Made by a program: the position numbers and the translations under genes. Of a stretch of 64,000 bases of DNA, positions 29,997-42,900 are shown in pieces. Source of the stretch: Nevskiaceae bacterium. GTDB lineage: Bacteria; Pseudomonadota; Gammaproteobacteria; Nevskiales; Nevskiaceae. The DNA lies in the NCBI GenBank assembly GCA_004297005.1, contig SCVA01000044.1, forward strand, positions 1 through 64,000, written 5' to 3'. Each line of letters starts with the position of its first letter. Position 1 is the stretch's first letter. Under the pieces are notes generated by a model. The model searched no databases, was not told the DNA's origin, and worked only from the letters and a program-made list of their open reading frames with translations.

Positions 29997-30795
29997 CGTG
30001 AGGACGCCAGGCCAGCAGAGTATCCACCAGACCTGTCAGCACGGTGACCAGGGCTTGCGCCTGGCGCGGGTTCCAGACCCAGGGCGGGTCTTCGTCCATG
30101 TAGCAGGCCTGGGCGATCTCCAGTTGCAGGGCATGTACGCCCTGCCCCGGCTGCCCATGACGGCGGGTGATGGTGCCGCCCTTGAAGCGGCCATTGCTCA
30201 CCGCGCTGAAGCCCTGGGTGGAGAGCAGCACCTGCTCGGCGCGCGCCTGCAGTTCCGGCGCGCAGCTCTGGCCATCGGCGGTGCCGAGATTGAGATCGGG
30301 CAGCCGCCCTTCGAAGAAGCGCGGCACCCGGCTGCGGATCGAGTGGCCGTCGAGCAGCAGGGCATGGCCGTGACGCGCGCGCAGGCGTTGAAGCTCGGCG
30401 TCCAGGGCCTGGTGGAAGGGCTGCCAGTAGCGCTCGCGGCGCCGCGCGATCTCGGCGGCGTCCGGCGCCTGGCCCGGCAGGTACAGCGGCTCGCTGGCGA
30501 AGCTCGTGGTCGGGCACAGCTCGGTGTTGTCGGCGCCGGGATACAGCACAGCGCCATCGGGATTGCGGTTGAGGTCGAGCACGTAGCGCGAGTGCGTCGC
30601 CACCAGCAAGCCCGCACCCGCGGCGAGCGCGAACTGGTAGAGCAGCGGTACATGCCAGTCGGTGTCGGCCAGGCCCTGGGCGGCGGTGCTCATCCGCGCC
30701 CGCAGGTCCGGCGGGATGTAGGTGCCGGCATGCGGCACGCTGATCAGCAGCGGCGAGTCGCCGGGCAGCAGGCTGTAGACGGCTTCCTCAGTCAT
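29974..30795 (-). CDS. hutG: N-formylglutamate deformylase
   Basis: [60 protein letters not shown]-terminus GVLTYK* lies in the MITE TIR. Confidence 0.92.
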   Translation of the reverse strand: MTEEAVYSLLPGDSPLLISVPHAGTYIPPDLRARMSTAAQGLADTDWHVPLLYQFALAAGAGLLVATHSRYVLDLNRNPDGAVLYPGADNTELCPTTSFASEPLYLPGQAPDAAEIARRRERYWQPFHQALDAELQRLRARHGHALLLDGHSIRSRVPRFFEGRLPDLNLGTADGQSCAPELQARAEQVLLSTQGFSAVSNGRFKGGTITRRHGQPGQGVHALQLEIAQACYMDEDPPWVWNPRQAQALVTVLTGLVDTLLAWRPHEGVLTYK

Positions 30796-32026
30796 GCAGC
30801 CAGCGCCCTCCGAACACGCGGCCAACGCAGGGATTGGCTCCCAGCGCGTAGGCCAGTTGCGCCGGGCGACCGATGTCCCAGAGCGCGAAGTCCGCCGCCA
30901 GGCCCGGCGCGATCTGGCCGGTGACTTTTTGCAGGCCCAGCGCCGCAGCGGCATGGCGGGTGACGCCGGCCAGAGCCTCGGCGGGCGTGAGCCGGAACAG
31001 GGTGCAGGCCATGTTCAGCATCAGCAGCAGCGAGACACAGGGCGAAGTGCCAGGGTTGCAGTCGGTGGACACCGCCATCGCCACGCCGTGCTTGCGCATC
31101 AGTTCCACCGGCGGCAACTGCGTCTCGCGCAGCATGTAGTAGGCGCCGGGCAGCAGCACCGCGACGGTGCCGGCCTTGGCCATGGCCTTCAGCGATTTCT
31201 CCGAGCTGTATTCCAGATGGTCGGCGGACAACGCACCGGCGCGCGCCGCCAGGGCGCCACCGCCCAGATCGGAGAGCTGGTCGGCATGCAGCTTCACCGC
31301 CAGACCCAGTTCGCGGGCACGCTCGAACAGCCGCTGCGCCTGCGCCGGGCTGAAGGCGATGCGCTCACAGAAGGCATCCACCGCATCGGCCAGCTTTTCT
31401 CTAGCGACGCGCGGCAGCATCTCTTCGCAGATCAGGTCGATGTAGGCCTCGGCGCGGCCGGCGTACTCCGGCGGCAGCGCATGGGCGCCGAGAAAGGTCC
31501 GGAACACCCGCACGCCCGCCTCTTCACCCAACTGCGCCGCCACCCGCAGCATCTTGCACTCGGTCTCGGTGTCGAGCCCGTAGCCGGACTTGATCTCCAC
31601 CGTGGTCACGCCCTCGCTCAGCAGCCGCCGCAGCCGGTGCAGACTGTGAATGCGCAGCTGCTCCTCGCTGGCCTCGCGGGTGGCTCGCACGCTGGCGAGG
31701 ATGCCGCCGCCGGCCCGGGCGATGTCCTCGTAACTGGCGCCATTGAGGCGCTGCTCGAACTCGCCGGCCCGGCAGCCGGCGTGGACGATATGGGTATGGC
31801 AGTCGATGAAGCCCGGCGTCAGCCAGCCACCGCCGCAGTCGTGCTGGATCGCCCCGCGCCAGTCGCGCGGCAACTCGGAGCGCGGCCCGACCCAGGCGAT
31901 GCGGCCGTTGAGCACCGCCACCGCGCCGTCCTCGATGCTGCCGTAGGGATCGGCGCCGGGCACCATGGTTGCCAGCCGGGCGTTGAGCCAGACGCCGTCC
32001 TCACCCACTCCGTCCTGTTCGATCAT
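30788..32026 (-). CDS. hutI: Imidazolonepropionase
   Basis: [51 protein letters not shown]. Confidence 0.96.
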   Translation of the reverse strand: MIEQDGVGEDGVWLNARLATMVPGADPYGSIEDGAVAVLNGRIAWVGPRSELPRDWRGAIQHDCGGGWLTPGFIDCHTHIVHAGCRAGEFEQRLNGASYEDIARAGGGILASVRATREASEEQLRIHSLHRLRRLLSEGVTTVEIKSGYGLDTETECKMLRVAAQLGEEAGVRVFRTFLGAHALPPEYAGRAEAYIDLICEEMLPRVAREKLADAVDAFCERIAFSPAQAQRLFERARELGLAVKLHADQLSDLGGGALAARAGALSADHLEYSSEKSLKAMAKAGTVAVLLPGAYYMLRETQLPPVELMRKHGVAMAVSTDCNPGTSPCVSLLLMLNMACTLFRLTPAEALAGVTRHAAAALGLQKVTGQIAPGLAADFALWDIGRPAQLAYALGANPCVGRVFGGRWLHD

Positions 32027-33405
32027 GACCTCAGCCTCCGCATCAGCGCACGGTAGCGCGCCAGACTGAACGCCGACTGTGGATGCCGTCCCTCGCGCAC
32101 CCGCCATTGGCCGGCCACCATCACGTCGCGCACCGGCCGGCGCGTCGGGCCGAAGATGGCGGCATCGAGCAGACCATCGTCCTGCTGCTCGGCCAGCGCC
32201 GGATCATCGACATCGAGCACCAGCCAGTCGGCACGCTGGCCCACCGCCAGACCGGCGATGGGCTGCGCCAGGGCTTGCGCGCCCCCGGCCTGCGCGGCGC
32301 GGTACAGGCGGCCGCCCAGGGAGGCGCCCAGCTCGCTGACCAGCACATTGCGGCGCTGCTGGCGCAGCCGCTGGCCGTACTCGAACAGGCGCAGCTCCTG
32401 GAAGGGATCGACGCCGACATGGCTGTCGCCGCCGATGCCGAAGCGCCCGCCGGCGGCGAGATAGCGCGGCGCGTCGAAGAAGCCGTCGCCGAGATCGCCC
32501 TCGGTGCTGGGGCAGAGCCCGGCCACCGCGCCGCTGGCGGCGAGGCCGGTGGTCTCGCTCGGCAGCAAGTGCGTGGCGTGCACCAGACACCAGCGCGGCC
32601 CCAGCCCGGTTTCGGAGAGCAGCCATTCCACCGGCCGCTGGCCACACCAGGCGAGGCAGTCATCGACCTCCTTCTGTTGCTCGGCGGCGTGGATGTGGAT
32701 CGGCGCCTGCGGGTCCAGGCCATCGAGCTGGCGGAGCAGCTCACGCAGTTGTCCGGGCGTGACCGCGCGTAGCGAGTGCGGCGCCAGGCCGAGGCGCTGC
32801 CAGGGCTGCGTGCGAACCGTGGCGGCGAGGCTATCGAGCAGGCGCTGGAAGTCCTCGAGACCGTGCAGGAAGCGCCGCTGCCCCGCCGTCGCCGGCGCGC
32901 CGCCGAAATTGCCCTGCGCGTAAAACACCGGCAGCAGCGTCAGGCCGATGCCGGCGGTAGCCGCGGCGGCGGCGATGCGTTCGCCCATCTCCGCCGGATT
33001 GGCGTAGGGCTGCCCGGCCGGATCGTGGTGCAGGTAGTGGAACTCGGCGACGCTGGTGTAGCCGGCCTCCAGCATCTCGATGTAGAGCCGGGTGGCGATC
33101 AGCTCGACATCCTCGGGCGTCAGCCGCTCCAGGAAGCGGTACATCTGCTCGCGCCAGGACCAGAAGCTGTCGCCCTCGGGCCCGCCCTTCTCGGTGAGGC
33201 CGGCCATCGCCCGCTGGAAGGCGTGCGAATGCAGATTGGGCATGCCAGGGATCAGCGGCCCGGCCAGGCGCTCGGCATCACCGGCGGGGCTCTCCGGGCG
33301 GAGTGCGACGATCAGCCCCTGTGCGTCCACCTCCAGCTCTACCTCGCCCGCCCAGCCGCCGGCCAGCAGCGCGCGGCTGGCGTGGTAGCGACGGTTCATC
33401 CCCAT
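32023..33405 (-). CDS. hutF: Formimidoylglutamate deiminase
   Basis: [48 protein letters not shown]. Confidence 0.95.
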   Translation of the reverse strand: MGMNRRYHASRALLAGGWAGEVELEVDAQGLIVALRPESPAGDAERLAGPLIPGMPNLHSHAFQRAMAGLTEKGGPEGDSFWSWREQMYRFLERLTPEDVELIATRLYIEMLEAGYTSVAEFHYLHHDPAGQPYANPAEMGERIAAAAATAGIGLTLLPVFYAQGNFGGAPATAGQRRFLHGLEDFQRLLDSLAATVRTQPWQRLGLAPHSLRAVTPGQLRELLRQLDGLDPQAPIHIHAAEQQKEVDDCLAWCGQRPVEWLLSETGLGPRWCLVHATHLLPSETTGLAASGAVAGLCPSTEGDLGDGFFDAPRYLAAGGRFGIGGDSHVGVDPFQELRLFEYGQRLRQQRRNVLVSELGASLGGRLYRAAQAGGAQALAQPIAGLAVGQRADWLVLDVDDPALAEQQDDGLLDAAIFGPTRRPVRDVMVAGQWRVREGRHPQSAFSLARYRALMRRLRS

Positions 33406-34943
33406 GAGGGCAGCAGCTCCGCGAGCAGCGGCGTGAGCGACTCCTGGTGCAGGTAGTCGATGGCGGCGGCGATGTCGGGCGCGAAGTAGCGGTCTTCCTG
33501 ATAGAACGGCACCCGCTCGCGCACCGCGTCGCGCACCCGCTGCAAGCTCTGCGAGCTGCGCAGCGGCGCGTGAAAGTCCACGCCCTGCGCCGCCGCCAGC
33601 AGCTCGATGGCGACGATGCCGCGGGTATTGGCGGCCATCTCCAGCAGCCGCCGCGCCGCGAAGGTGGCCATGCTGACGTGATCCTCCTGGTTGGCGGAGG
33701 TGGGCAGGCTGTCGACGCTGGCCGGGTGCGCCATCGACTTGTTCTCGCTGGCCAGGGCGGCGGCGGTGACATGCGCCATCATGAAGCCGGAATTGAGGCC
33801 GGGCTTCGCCACCAGGAACGGCGGCAGGCCGGACAAGCTGGCGTCGATCAGCAGCGCGATGCGCCGCTCCGAAAGCGCGCCGATCTCGGCGATGGCCAGT
33901 GCCAGGGTATCGGCAGCCAGCGCCACCGGCTCGGCGTGGAAGTTGCCGCCGCTGATCACTTCGCCCAGCTCGCCATCGCTGCCACCGAAGGCGAGCGGAT
34001 TGTCGGTGACCGCGTTGGCCTCGATCTCCAGCGTGCGGGCGGCATTGCGCAGCACATCCAGGCAGGCGCCCATCACCTGCGGCTGGCAGCGCAGCGAGTA
34101 AGGGTCTTGCACGCGGTCATCGCCGACGCGGTGCGAGGCGCGGATGGCGCTGCCCTCCAGCAGCCGCCGGTAGACCGCGGCGACCGCGATCTGCCCCGGC
34201 TGGCCGCGCACCGCCTGCACGCGCGCATCGAAGGGCGCGTCGCTGCCCTTGGCGGCATCCACCGACAGCGCGCCGGCGACCACCGCCGCCGCGAACAGCT
34301 CCTCCGCCTCGAACAGGCCGCGCAAGGCCAGCGCGGTGGAAACCTGGGTGCCGTTGAGCAGGGCCAGACCTTCCTTGGCGGCCAGCCGCAGCGGTTCCAG
34401 GCCGGCGTCTTCGAGCGCCTCGACGGCCGGCATCTGCACGCCGCCGACGCGCACCTCGCCCTCGCCCAGCAGCGCTAGCGTCAGATGCGCCAGCGGCGCC
34501 AGATCGCCGGAAGCACCGACCGAGCCCTTGCCCGGGATGCAGGGCAGGATGCCGGCGTTGTAGAGCGCCAGCAGCGCCTCGATCACCGCTGGCCGCACGC
34601 CGGAGTAGCCGCGCGCCAGGCTGGCGGCTTTCAGCGCCAGGATCAGCCGGACGGTGTCGTCGTCGAGCAGGGGGCCGGTGCCGACCGCGTGCGAGCGCAC
34701 CAGATTGAGCTGCAGCTGCTCCAGTTGCGCGTCGGGGATGTGGGTCTTGGCCAGCTTGCCGAAACCGGTGTTGATGCCATAGGCCGGGGCACCGGCGGCG
34801 ACCACCGCCTGCACCGCCGCGGCGGAGGCGAGGATGCCCTCCAGGGCATCGGGCATCAGTGCCAGGTGATGGCTGCCGGCCGTCAGCAGGCGGCAGTCGG
34901 CCAGGCTCAGGGCGCCCGGGTTGATGGCGAACAGGCTGGGCAT
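33396..34943 (-). CDS. hutH: Histidine ammonia-lyase
   Basis: [15 protein letters not shown] (MIO ASG), [19 protein letters not shown]. Confidence 0.97.
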   Translation of the reverse strand: MPSLFAINPGALSLADCRLLTAGSHHLALMPDALEGILASAAAVQAVVAAGAPAYGINTGFGKLAKTHIPDAQLEQLQLNLVRSHAVGTGPLLDDDTVRLILALKAASLARGYSGVRPAVIEALLALYNAGILPCIPGKGSVGASGDLAPLAHLTLALLGEGEVRVGGVQMPAVEALEDAGLEPLRLAAKEGLALLNGTQVSTALALRGLFEAEELFAAAVVAGALSVDAAKGSDAPFDARVQAVRGQPGQIAVAAVYRRLLEGSAIRASHRVGDDRVQDPYSLRCQPQVMGACLDVLRNAARTLEIEANAVTDNPLAFGGSDGELGEVISGGNFHAEPVALAADTLALAIAEIGALSERRIALLIDASLSGLPPFLVAKPGLNSGFMMAHVTAAALASENKSMAHPASVDSLPTSANQEDHVSMATFAARRLLEMAANTRGIVAIELLAAAQGVDFHAPLRSSQSLQRVRDAVRERVPFYQEDRYFAPDIAAAIDYLHQESLTPLLAELLPSWG

Positions 34944-35016
34944 GTGGGGCTCGTAAAGTCGCTAGAGCCCTAGAGTAGTCGCTGCCGTCGCCGACGCAAC
35001 CGGGCCAGCCTAAGCC

Positions 35017-35484
35017 TCAGCGCGTACGCGGCACCACGCTGATGACGCCATTGGTTTCCAGCATCGCCAGCGCCACCGACTCCGGCGTGGTGCAACCGTT
35101 CTGACGCAGGGCGGCATACAGCTCGTGCTCGGAAATCTGCGCCCGCGCCAGTGCCTTGGCGAACAGGCGACCGTCGTGGATCAGCAGCTCCGGCTCGCCG
35201 TCGATGAGCTTCTCGACACGGCGGCTGCGGAAGGTCGCCAGGCCGGTGAGGTAATTCAGCGCCACCAGGGTCGCCGCCGACACCAGGCCACCGAGCAGCG
35301 AGTTGTCGCCGGCATTCATCGAGTTCTGCACGGCATTGCTCAGGATCAGCAGCAGCACGAAGTCGAAGGGCGCCAACTGGCCGACCTGGCGCTTGCCGGT
35401 CAGCCGCAGCATCAGCAGCAGAAAGACATAGACCGCGACAGCGCGCAGTACCAGCTCCGACAGGGGAACGGCGAGATCGAACAT
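35017..35484 (-). CDS. DUF421 (YetF-like) membrane protein
   Basis: RLTGKRQVGQLAPFDFVLLLILSNAVQNSM; VEKLIDGEPELLIHDG. Confidence 0.92.
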   Translation of the reverse strand: MFDLAVPLSELVLRAVAVYVFLLLMLRLTGKRQVGQLAPFDFVLLLILSNAVQNSMNAGDNSLLGGLVSAATLVALNYLTGLATFRSRRVEKLIDGEPELLIHDGRLFAKALARAQISEHELYAALRQNGCTTPESVALAMLETNGVISVVPRTR

Positions 35485-35534
35485 GGGGACTTCCTCCGAG
35501 GTTTACTCCCTCAGACTAGCGCCCCGCGCACGCT

Positions 35535-36266
35535 TCAGAGATGCAAGCCGCACTCGGTCTTCGGCTTGCCCTGCCAGCGGCCGCTGCGACCCTCGCCCTT
35601 GACCGTGCAGTGGATGCAGCCGATCGAGGAATAGCCCTGCGCCACCAGCGGATGGAAAGGCAGGTCGTGCTCGCGGATGTAGGCGTCGCGCTGCTCGCGG
35701 CTGACGTCGATCATCGGGTTGAACTTGATGATGCCGCGGCGCGGCTCGAATATCTTCATCGCCGCGCGGTCGTCGGTCTGCCAGCCCATCAGGCTCGACA
35801 CCCAGACCTGGTAACGCGGCTTGATCGCGTCCAGGGGCTGCACCTTGTTGACGGCGCAGCAGAGGTCGGGATCAGACAGATAGGTCTTTTCCGCCACCGT
35901 GAACTGATGGTGGAACTCGTCGGGCTTGACGTCGAATACCGTCAGGCCGAAGCGCTGAGTCAGGTATTCCCGATAGGCCAGGGTTTCCGGAAAGTGGTAG
36001 CCGGTGTCGATGAAGGCGATCTGCTGCGCCGGCTCCAGCGTCGAGACCACATGCAGGAAGAAGGCCGAGGTCGCGGCGAAGGACGAGGTGACCAGCACCT
36101 TGTCGACCGGGAAATCCCGGTACAGCGCCTGCAGCCGCTGCTCGAAGGACAGCGGCGCATAGCGGGCATTGAGCGCCTCGATGGCCGCCGCATCCAGGCC
36201 GGCGCTGTTTTCGACAGCGGAGTTGGCGTTGGCAGGGGCGTTCAGGGGCTCTAGGACGGCGTTCAT
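35535..36266 (-). CDS. cysH: Phosphoadenylyl/adenylyl-sulfate reductase (CC/CxxC type)
   Basis: FIDTGYHFPETLAYRE; DLCCAVNKVQPL and GCIHC; C-terminal ECGLH. Confidence 0.93.
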   Translation of the reverse strand: MNAVLEPLNAPANANSAVENSAGLDAAAIEALNARYAPLSFEQRLQALYRDFPVDKVLVTSSFAATSAFFLHVVSTLEPAQQIAFIDTGYHFPETLAYREYLTQRFGLTVFDVKPDEFHHQFTVAEKTYLSDPDLCCAVNKVQPLDAIKPRYQVWVSSLMGWQTDDRAAMKIFEPRRGIIKFNPMIDVSREQRDAYIREHDLPFHPLVAQGYSSIGCIHCTVKGEGRSGRWQGKPKTECGLHL

Positions 36267-36443
36267 GCGGCTCCGAGACTGCGGCGGGACTCCCATCAGA
36301 CTGGAACCCCAGGGGCGCGCATTCTAGGGCGAGCCGCCAGCAAATGCTCACCGCGGCGGCAGGCCTGACCAGGTTCGGCGCCAGCACTCGCGCGATGTGC
36401 GTCGCGACGGCCCGGTGGGAGGGTCTGCGGCGGGCGGCCGGCC

Positions 36444-36923
36444 TCAGGCGGCCGGAGCGGCTCGAACCAACTCCGAAATCCGGTCCAGGTCCGGAATCAA
36501 GGCCTCGGAGTTGCCGATACGGACCCGCGCCAGCACGTATTCGGGATGATCCGATTCGCGCAGCGGCAAGGGCGCCAGCGCCACCCGGCTCAGCGTCACC
36601 AGATGCGGGTAGCCCTGGCAGACCAGCGCCCAGGGCTGGTCTTCGGGACGCTCGCCCAGAGCATGCAGCACCACCATGCGCGAGCGCCGACTCACCGGCG
36701 CGGCCAGCCCGCCGTTGAGGGTCTCGAAATTCACCGCCGGCAGACGCTGGTTGCGCCACCGCACCTGGCCGGCCAGCCAGCGATCCGTGGCGTCGTCCCG
36801 CAGCTCCAGGCTGTCCTGCGCCAAGGCCTCGGCGATCAGGGCGTTGGGTAGCACCAGGGTGTCGTCGCGGAGAGCCAGCAGCACGCAGTAGAGCTGGTCG
36901 GGAACCTGCAGTAACTCGCTCAT
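36444..36923 (-). CDS. chpC: CheW-like chemotaxis protein (ChpC)
   Basis: CheW-like fold directly downstream of chpA, overlapping stop/start. Confidence 0.78.
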   Translation of the reverse strand: MSELLQVPDQLYCVLLALRDDTLVLPNALIAEALAQDSLELRDDATDRWLAGQVRWRNQRLPAVNFETLNGGLAAPVSRRSRMVVLHALGERPEDQPWALVCQGYPHLVTLSRVALAPLPLRESDHPEYVLARVRIGNSEALIPDLDRISELVRAAPAA

Positions 36924-39900
36924 ACCCGCTGCTCCGCCAGCACGCTGCGAACCTCGGTCATCAACTGGTCTTCCTGGTAGGGCTTGATCAGATAGCGGTT
37001 GACTCCCAGGCTGGCGGCACGGGCGCGATGCTTCTCGCCGGAGCGCGAGGTAATCATCAGGATCGGCACCCCGGCGATGCGCTCGCTGTTGCGTACGAAG
37101 CCGGCGACCTCGAAGCCGTCGGCACGTGGCATCTCGATGTCGAGCAAGATCGCCGACGGCGTTTCGGTCTGCAGCAGGGCGATGGCGTCTAGGCCATCCT
37201 TCGCGGTCATCACCCGGAAGCCATGACGCAGCAGCAGACGCTCGGCGACGCGGCGCATGGTGATGGAGTCATCGACCACCAGGATCAGCTCGCCCTCGCG
37301 GTCCACCTCGTCCGGCTCGGCATTGGCGGCGGCGCGGGCGGCGGCCTCGGCGATCAGCTTGCGGCGCGCGCGATCGACGATCAACGCCGCCGGATCGAGA
37401 ATCAGCACCACCTGGCCGTTGGGCAGGATGGTGGCGCCGGCGACGCCGGAAATCGACGACAACTGCGGGCCCACTGCCTTCGACACCACTTCGCGATTGC
37501 CGAGCAGGCCGTCGACGATCAGCGCCGCGCGGCGCTCACCGCCGCCCAGGCCTTCACCGAGGCGTACCAGCACCGCCGGGACTGTCCGCGCCTCGGCCGG
37601 AGGGGCGCTGATCGGCAGGTCGATGAGGTCGGCAAGGTGGCGGACGCGGTAGTCGTGACCGCCATAGGAGAACGACAGCGCACCCTCGACGCTGGTCTGT
37701 TCCAGCAGTGTCACCGGAATACGGGCTATACCGTCGATCGCGGTAAGCGGCAGTGCGTAGCTTTCGTGACCGACGGCCACCATCAGCGCCTGCGACAGCG
37801 CCAGGCTCAAGGGCAGACGGATGATGAAGCGAGTGCCCTTGCCGGGCACCGAGCGCAATTCCAGCGCGCCGCCCAATTGCTTGACCTCGCTGGCCACCAC
37901 GTCGGTGCCGACGCCGCGGCCGGCGTTCTGGGTGAGATTGCCGGCGGTGGAGAAACCGGACTCGAAGATGAACTGCGCGACGTCCTCGTCGGCCAGCCTG
38001 GCGTCGGCGGGCATCAGGCCTTTCTCAATGGCCTTGCGACGAATGGCGCCGAAGTCCAGGCCACGGCCGTCGTCGGCGATCTCCATCACCAACTGGGTAC
38101 CTTCACGCTTGAGCGAAACCATCACCGTGCCGACCGGCGACTTCTCCGCCAGGGCCCGCTGCTCGGGAGTTTCCAGACCGTGCACCACGGCGTTGCGCAA
38201 GAGGTGCTCCAGCGGCGCGGTCATGCGCTCCAGCACGTTGCGGTCGAGCTCGCTCTCGACACCGCTGAACACCGCCTCGGCGTACTTGCCCTCTTCCTGG
38301 GCAGTCTGGCGCACCACACGCTGCAGACGCGCCACCTGCCGGGAGAACGGCACCATCAGGGTTGCCATGAGACCCTGCTGCACCGAGGCGCCGACCCGCG
38401 CCTGCTGCTGCAGCAGTACCTGGGCTTCGTCGACCGATTGCTCCATCGAGGTCTTCACCGAGGCGAAGTCGTTGACCGACTCGGCCAGCGCGCGCGACAG
38501 CTCCTGCATGCGCGAGTAGCGGTCCATCTCCAGCGGATCGAAATCCTGCGCGTAACGGTCCGGACCCTGGGCGCCGAAACCACGGGCGGCGATCTGCGCC
38601 TCGGTCTCGACATCGAGCAGTCGCAACTGCTCGCGCAGACGCACCACGGTCTGGGTCATTTCGTTGAGCTGCGTCTGCAACGAAGCGTTCTGCTGTTCGA
38701 GACGGGAGCGGAAGATCGAAATCTCGCCGGCCTCGTTGAGCATGCTGTCCAGCGATTCCACCGGCACCCGCGCGAGCTCGCGGCGGCTGCCATGCGGAAC
38801 GCTTTCCTCCTGCGGCCGCCAATACAGTTCCGGCCGCCAACCGGGGGGGGCGCCCGAGAGCGGGGCCGGTACGCTGACCGGCGGCGCCTCGGGAATCGGC
38901 GCCGGCGTCTCCAGCTCCACCGGAAAGTCCACCTCGGCCGGAGCTTCCGACTCGCGCACGGTCACGGTGTAGTGGCCACGCGCCAGGGCATCGTGCAGAT
39001 GCTCCATGGTCTCGAGCTGCTCACGCAGGGCCTGCTGCTCCTCGCCGCTGGGCGGGGCGCCGCGCAAGGCCAGCGCGCCGATCTCGGTTTCCAGATTGTG
39101 GGCGAGATCGCCCATGTGACTGAAGCCGGTCATGCGTGCGCCACCCTTGAGGGTGTGCAGGGCACGCTGCAGTTCGCGCACTGCCTCCTCGTCGCGGTAG
39201 TCGCGGCTCCAGGCGGTCAGCCCCGAGTCGATCGCCTCCAGCATCTCGGTGGCTTCGGCGACGAAGATATTGGCCAGCTCGGGATCGATCTCCCCCTCGC
39301 TGACCTGCACCGTCTTCTTCTCGCGACGCGCCACCGGCGTGCCGAGAAACTCGCCGTCGGGTTCGGCATTCAGCGCTGGATGCTCGTTGAGGTCGGGCAG
39401 CGCACTACGCGCTTCGAGCTCCGGCAATTGCTCCAGCACGCCAGCGGCTCCACCGTACTCCGAGCGCGCGGCGTCCGGGGTCTCCGGCGCGTTCCAGTCC
39501 CAACTGCCCGCCGGGTCGGCGATGGGCAGGCTCGTCGCGGCCAGGGTGGTACCGGGATCGAAGCCCGCCGCGGGAGGATAGTCGGCGCCAGGTGGCAGGG
39601 TTTCGGTCAGCACCGGCGGCACTTCGTCGGCCGGCTCGGCCAGCGCCCGCACCGGCACCTCGGCCACCGCCTGTTCCATCGCCGGCACCGCGGCAAGCAG
39701 CGCGGCATGCGTGAGCGCGCCGTCCTGGCGACCGGCGACCACCTGACTCAGCCGGGCCTCCAGAGTCTGGGCGACATCCCCCAGCGACAGCAGGCCGGCC
39801 ATGCGGGCACTGCCCTTGAGCGTATGCAGGGCACGCAGCAGGACCTCCGGCGGCACCTGCAGACCGGTCAGGCGCCAGTCGGCCAGACCCTCACGCAGTT

Positions 39901-42900
39901 CCTCGAACAGTTCGGCGGCTTCGCTCTGGAAGATCTCCGCCAGTTCCGGATCCAGGGGCTGCGCTGGCGGCTCGATCACCGGCGGCGGCTCGCTGATCGC
40001 CTCCGGCTCCGCCGGCCAATCGCCTTCCGGCGCGGGCTCGCTCCAAGCAGAAGCGTCTTCGCCAGGCGCCGCTGAGGGCGGCTCGGCGCTGGCGAACGGC
40101 AGCACCTCAATCACCTCGCCGGTACCGGTCAGGCCGGTCTCCACCCGCTCCGGCTCGGCGACCACCGCCGCCACCTCCGGCGGTTGGTCGGCGCGCGTCG
40201 GCAACTGGCGCAGACGCTCGGCCAGGGCGCGGCCGTTGTCGCGCAAGCTGCCTTCGCGGAAACGATCCAGATACTGGTAGGACTGCTCCAGCGCCTCGGC
40301 CAGAGTCTGGAAGAAATGGGCGTCGGGTACACCACCGCTATGGCGTTCAAGACGTTCGGCGAGCGCGCCGCAGGTCAGCGCCAGGGCGCCACAGCCGGCA
40401 TCGCGTGCCAGCCCCTGCAACTGCGCGGCGGACGCCGCCAATTGGCCAGCGTGACGAACATCCTGGGCGGCGCCGGCCCAGGCGATGAGCTGTTGCTCCA
40501 GACCTTGCAGATGATCGAAGGCGGCATTGACGAAGGCCTCGCGGCGCTGGCTGCCACCGCCCTCGCCCGGCGGCGGCAGAAAGCCACGCGCGGCCTCGAT
40601 GCGCGCCAGCCAGTCATTGGCGGGCGGCAGCTCGGCGGTACCGGCCTGGGCAACCCAGTCGCGCAGTACCGGCAGCGCTTCCTGCAACAGCGCGCGCAAC
40701 TCCGGCGGGATCGGCAACTCGGATTCGCGCAGGCCCTCCAGCAAGGCCTCGAAGGCGGCGGCGAGTTCGCTGAGCGGCGTGGCGTTCACTACCGCAGCGC
40801 TGCCCTTGAGCGTGTGCAGCGCACGTACCGCCTCCGGGTCCACCTGCAGGACGGCATCGGATTCCAGCCACTGGCTCAGATACGCCAGGCGATCCTGGGC
40901 ATCCTCGCGGAACACGCTCAGGACCTCGTCCTCGATCATCTGCGGCGCCCGGCCGCTGGCCAGGAACTGCGCATGGCCGATCAGCGTCTGGGCCTGCGGA
41001 TGCGCCTCGTGGTACTGCGACTTGCGGAACTGCTCCAGCAAGGCCGGGAGCAACTGCACCGCCTGCTCGACCGCCCCGACCACCGCCGGATTGGTGGGCA
41101 AGGCGCCTTCCAGGCAGCGGTTCAGCAACTGCTCCAGAGCCCAGCCCAGCTCACCGATCTGGTGGGCGCCGACCATGCGACCACTACCCTTGAGGGTATG
41201 GAAGGCACGACGGATCTCGGCCATGCCCTCGCGGTTCTGCGGCGCGCGGCGGAAGGCGGGCAAGGCGCGCAGCAACAGCTCGCGCACTTCCTCGGCCTCC
41301 TCCAGGAAGATCGCACGAATCTCCGGGTCTTCCTCGGCGGCGGACAAGCTCTCGACTGCGGCAGGCTCCGGCTCGGCGGCTGGCGCGGCCGCCAATTCGG
41401 CCTCGGTGTTCGCCAGCAGGGCCAGCAGCTCGGCCTCCGCATGGTCGGTGGCTTCCGGCGCCTCTTCCTGGGCGCTGAAGCGCAGGCGCTCGATGGCCAG
41501 ACCCAGCTCATCGAGCAGACGCTCGGTGCTGGGCAGCGCGTCGCGCAGCGCCTCGATGTAGATCTCCAGGCCGGTGACCGCTTCGGCGAAGCGCGCCGCT
41601 TCCTGGGGGTCGCTGCGCAGCCGGGGGAAAGCCGCCACCCGCAGCCATTGCTCCAGACGAGCGGCCAGGATGCCGGCGCGCTCTCGATCGAGCATCACCA
41701 GGCCCGCGGCGACCTCGCTGAGCAACTGCGCAGGCTCCTCGCTGGCGGGCTGGTTGCCGTCCTTTACGTAGCTGTCGAGCAGGGCCTTAAGGCGGGCGAG
41801 ATCGACCAGCATCTCGCGCAGCAGCGCGGCGATGCCCTCGTGCAGATCGCGGGAATGCGGAACCTCGATCTCGAGCTCCGGAATCGCGGTGCCGTCCGGC
41901 CGCAACTGCCGCAGCGGCCGCAGCAGGGCGTTCTCGATGCTGTGTTCGACAGTCAGCAGTGCGGTGGCGAGGCGTATCCAATGTCCCTCGCTGTCGGCGC
42001 TGACACTCAGCTCCGAGAGGCCCGCGGCCTGGTTGACGAGCACCTGTTCCAACTGGCCCAGGCCCAGCAGCGCCAGGGTACGCGCCACCCGCAGCGTGCG
42101 TTCGCGGGTGCCATTGAAGGTATCCGGCCGCAACTGCCCGGAGCGCCGGGCGAGGTCGATCTCGTCCTTGATCTGCGCCAGATCGCGGCGGACTTCCTCG
42201 GTGACCTTCTCCAGCAGCCGGGTGTTGGGTCCCCTCAGACGCCGACGGGCCTCGGAGAGCTGCGGCTCGGAAGGCACGCTGCCGACCAGGGGCAGAGCCT
42301 CGAACAGTGCCTGCCAGCGCGGGCCGCTGCAGTCGAGCGCCGAGGCATGGGCGATCAAGCGCCAGACCGTCTCGCTGGACTGCGGCTCGGCCGCCGCCTC
42401 GCCCTGCTCGGCCAGGAGCTTGAGCTGCTGGCCCATGCGGCCGAACCAGCGCTTGAGTTCCAGCGCGTCGGCCTGCGGGCGCGCGCGCAGGGAATCCGTG
42501 GCCGCCGCGCAGGCGGTCCACAGCAGGTAGATACCTGGCAGGGTGGCCTGGCCGGCCACCTGTTCACAGACCCGGCACAGGCGCGCCAGGGCTGCATCGC
42601 TGTCCTGGCCCTTGAGCCACTGCAGCAGCAGGGTCTGGAACGGTTGCAGAAGCTTGCGGGCGACGATGGCCGCATTGCCCGCCACCCGCGGCGGCTGGTC
42701 CGGCACCGGCAGCACCGGGGCCAACTGCTGCATCTGTGCCACGAACAGATCGGCCTCGGTCAGCGCCGGACGGCCACGCGCCACGCGCAGTTCGGCGATC
42801 ACCGGCTGCAGCACCGCCGCCCGGTCGGGCTGACCCAGCAGCAAGCCATCGAGGTAGTCGGACAACTGCAGGGTGGCACCACTGATCGCCGCCAGAGTCT

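Noticed and set aside
37223-40075. 950 aa plus-strand ORF
   Set aside because: Antisense to chpA; low-complexity QHRLGG-type composition, no recognisable domains.
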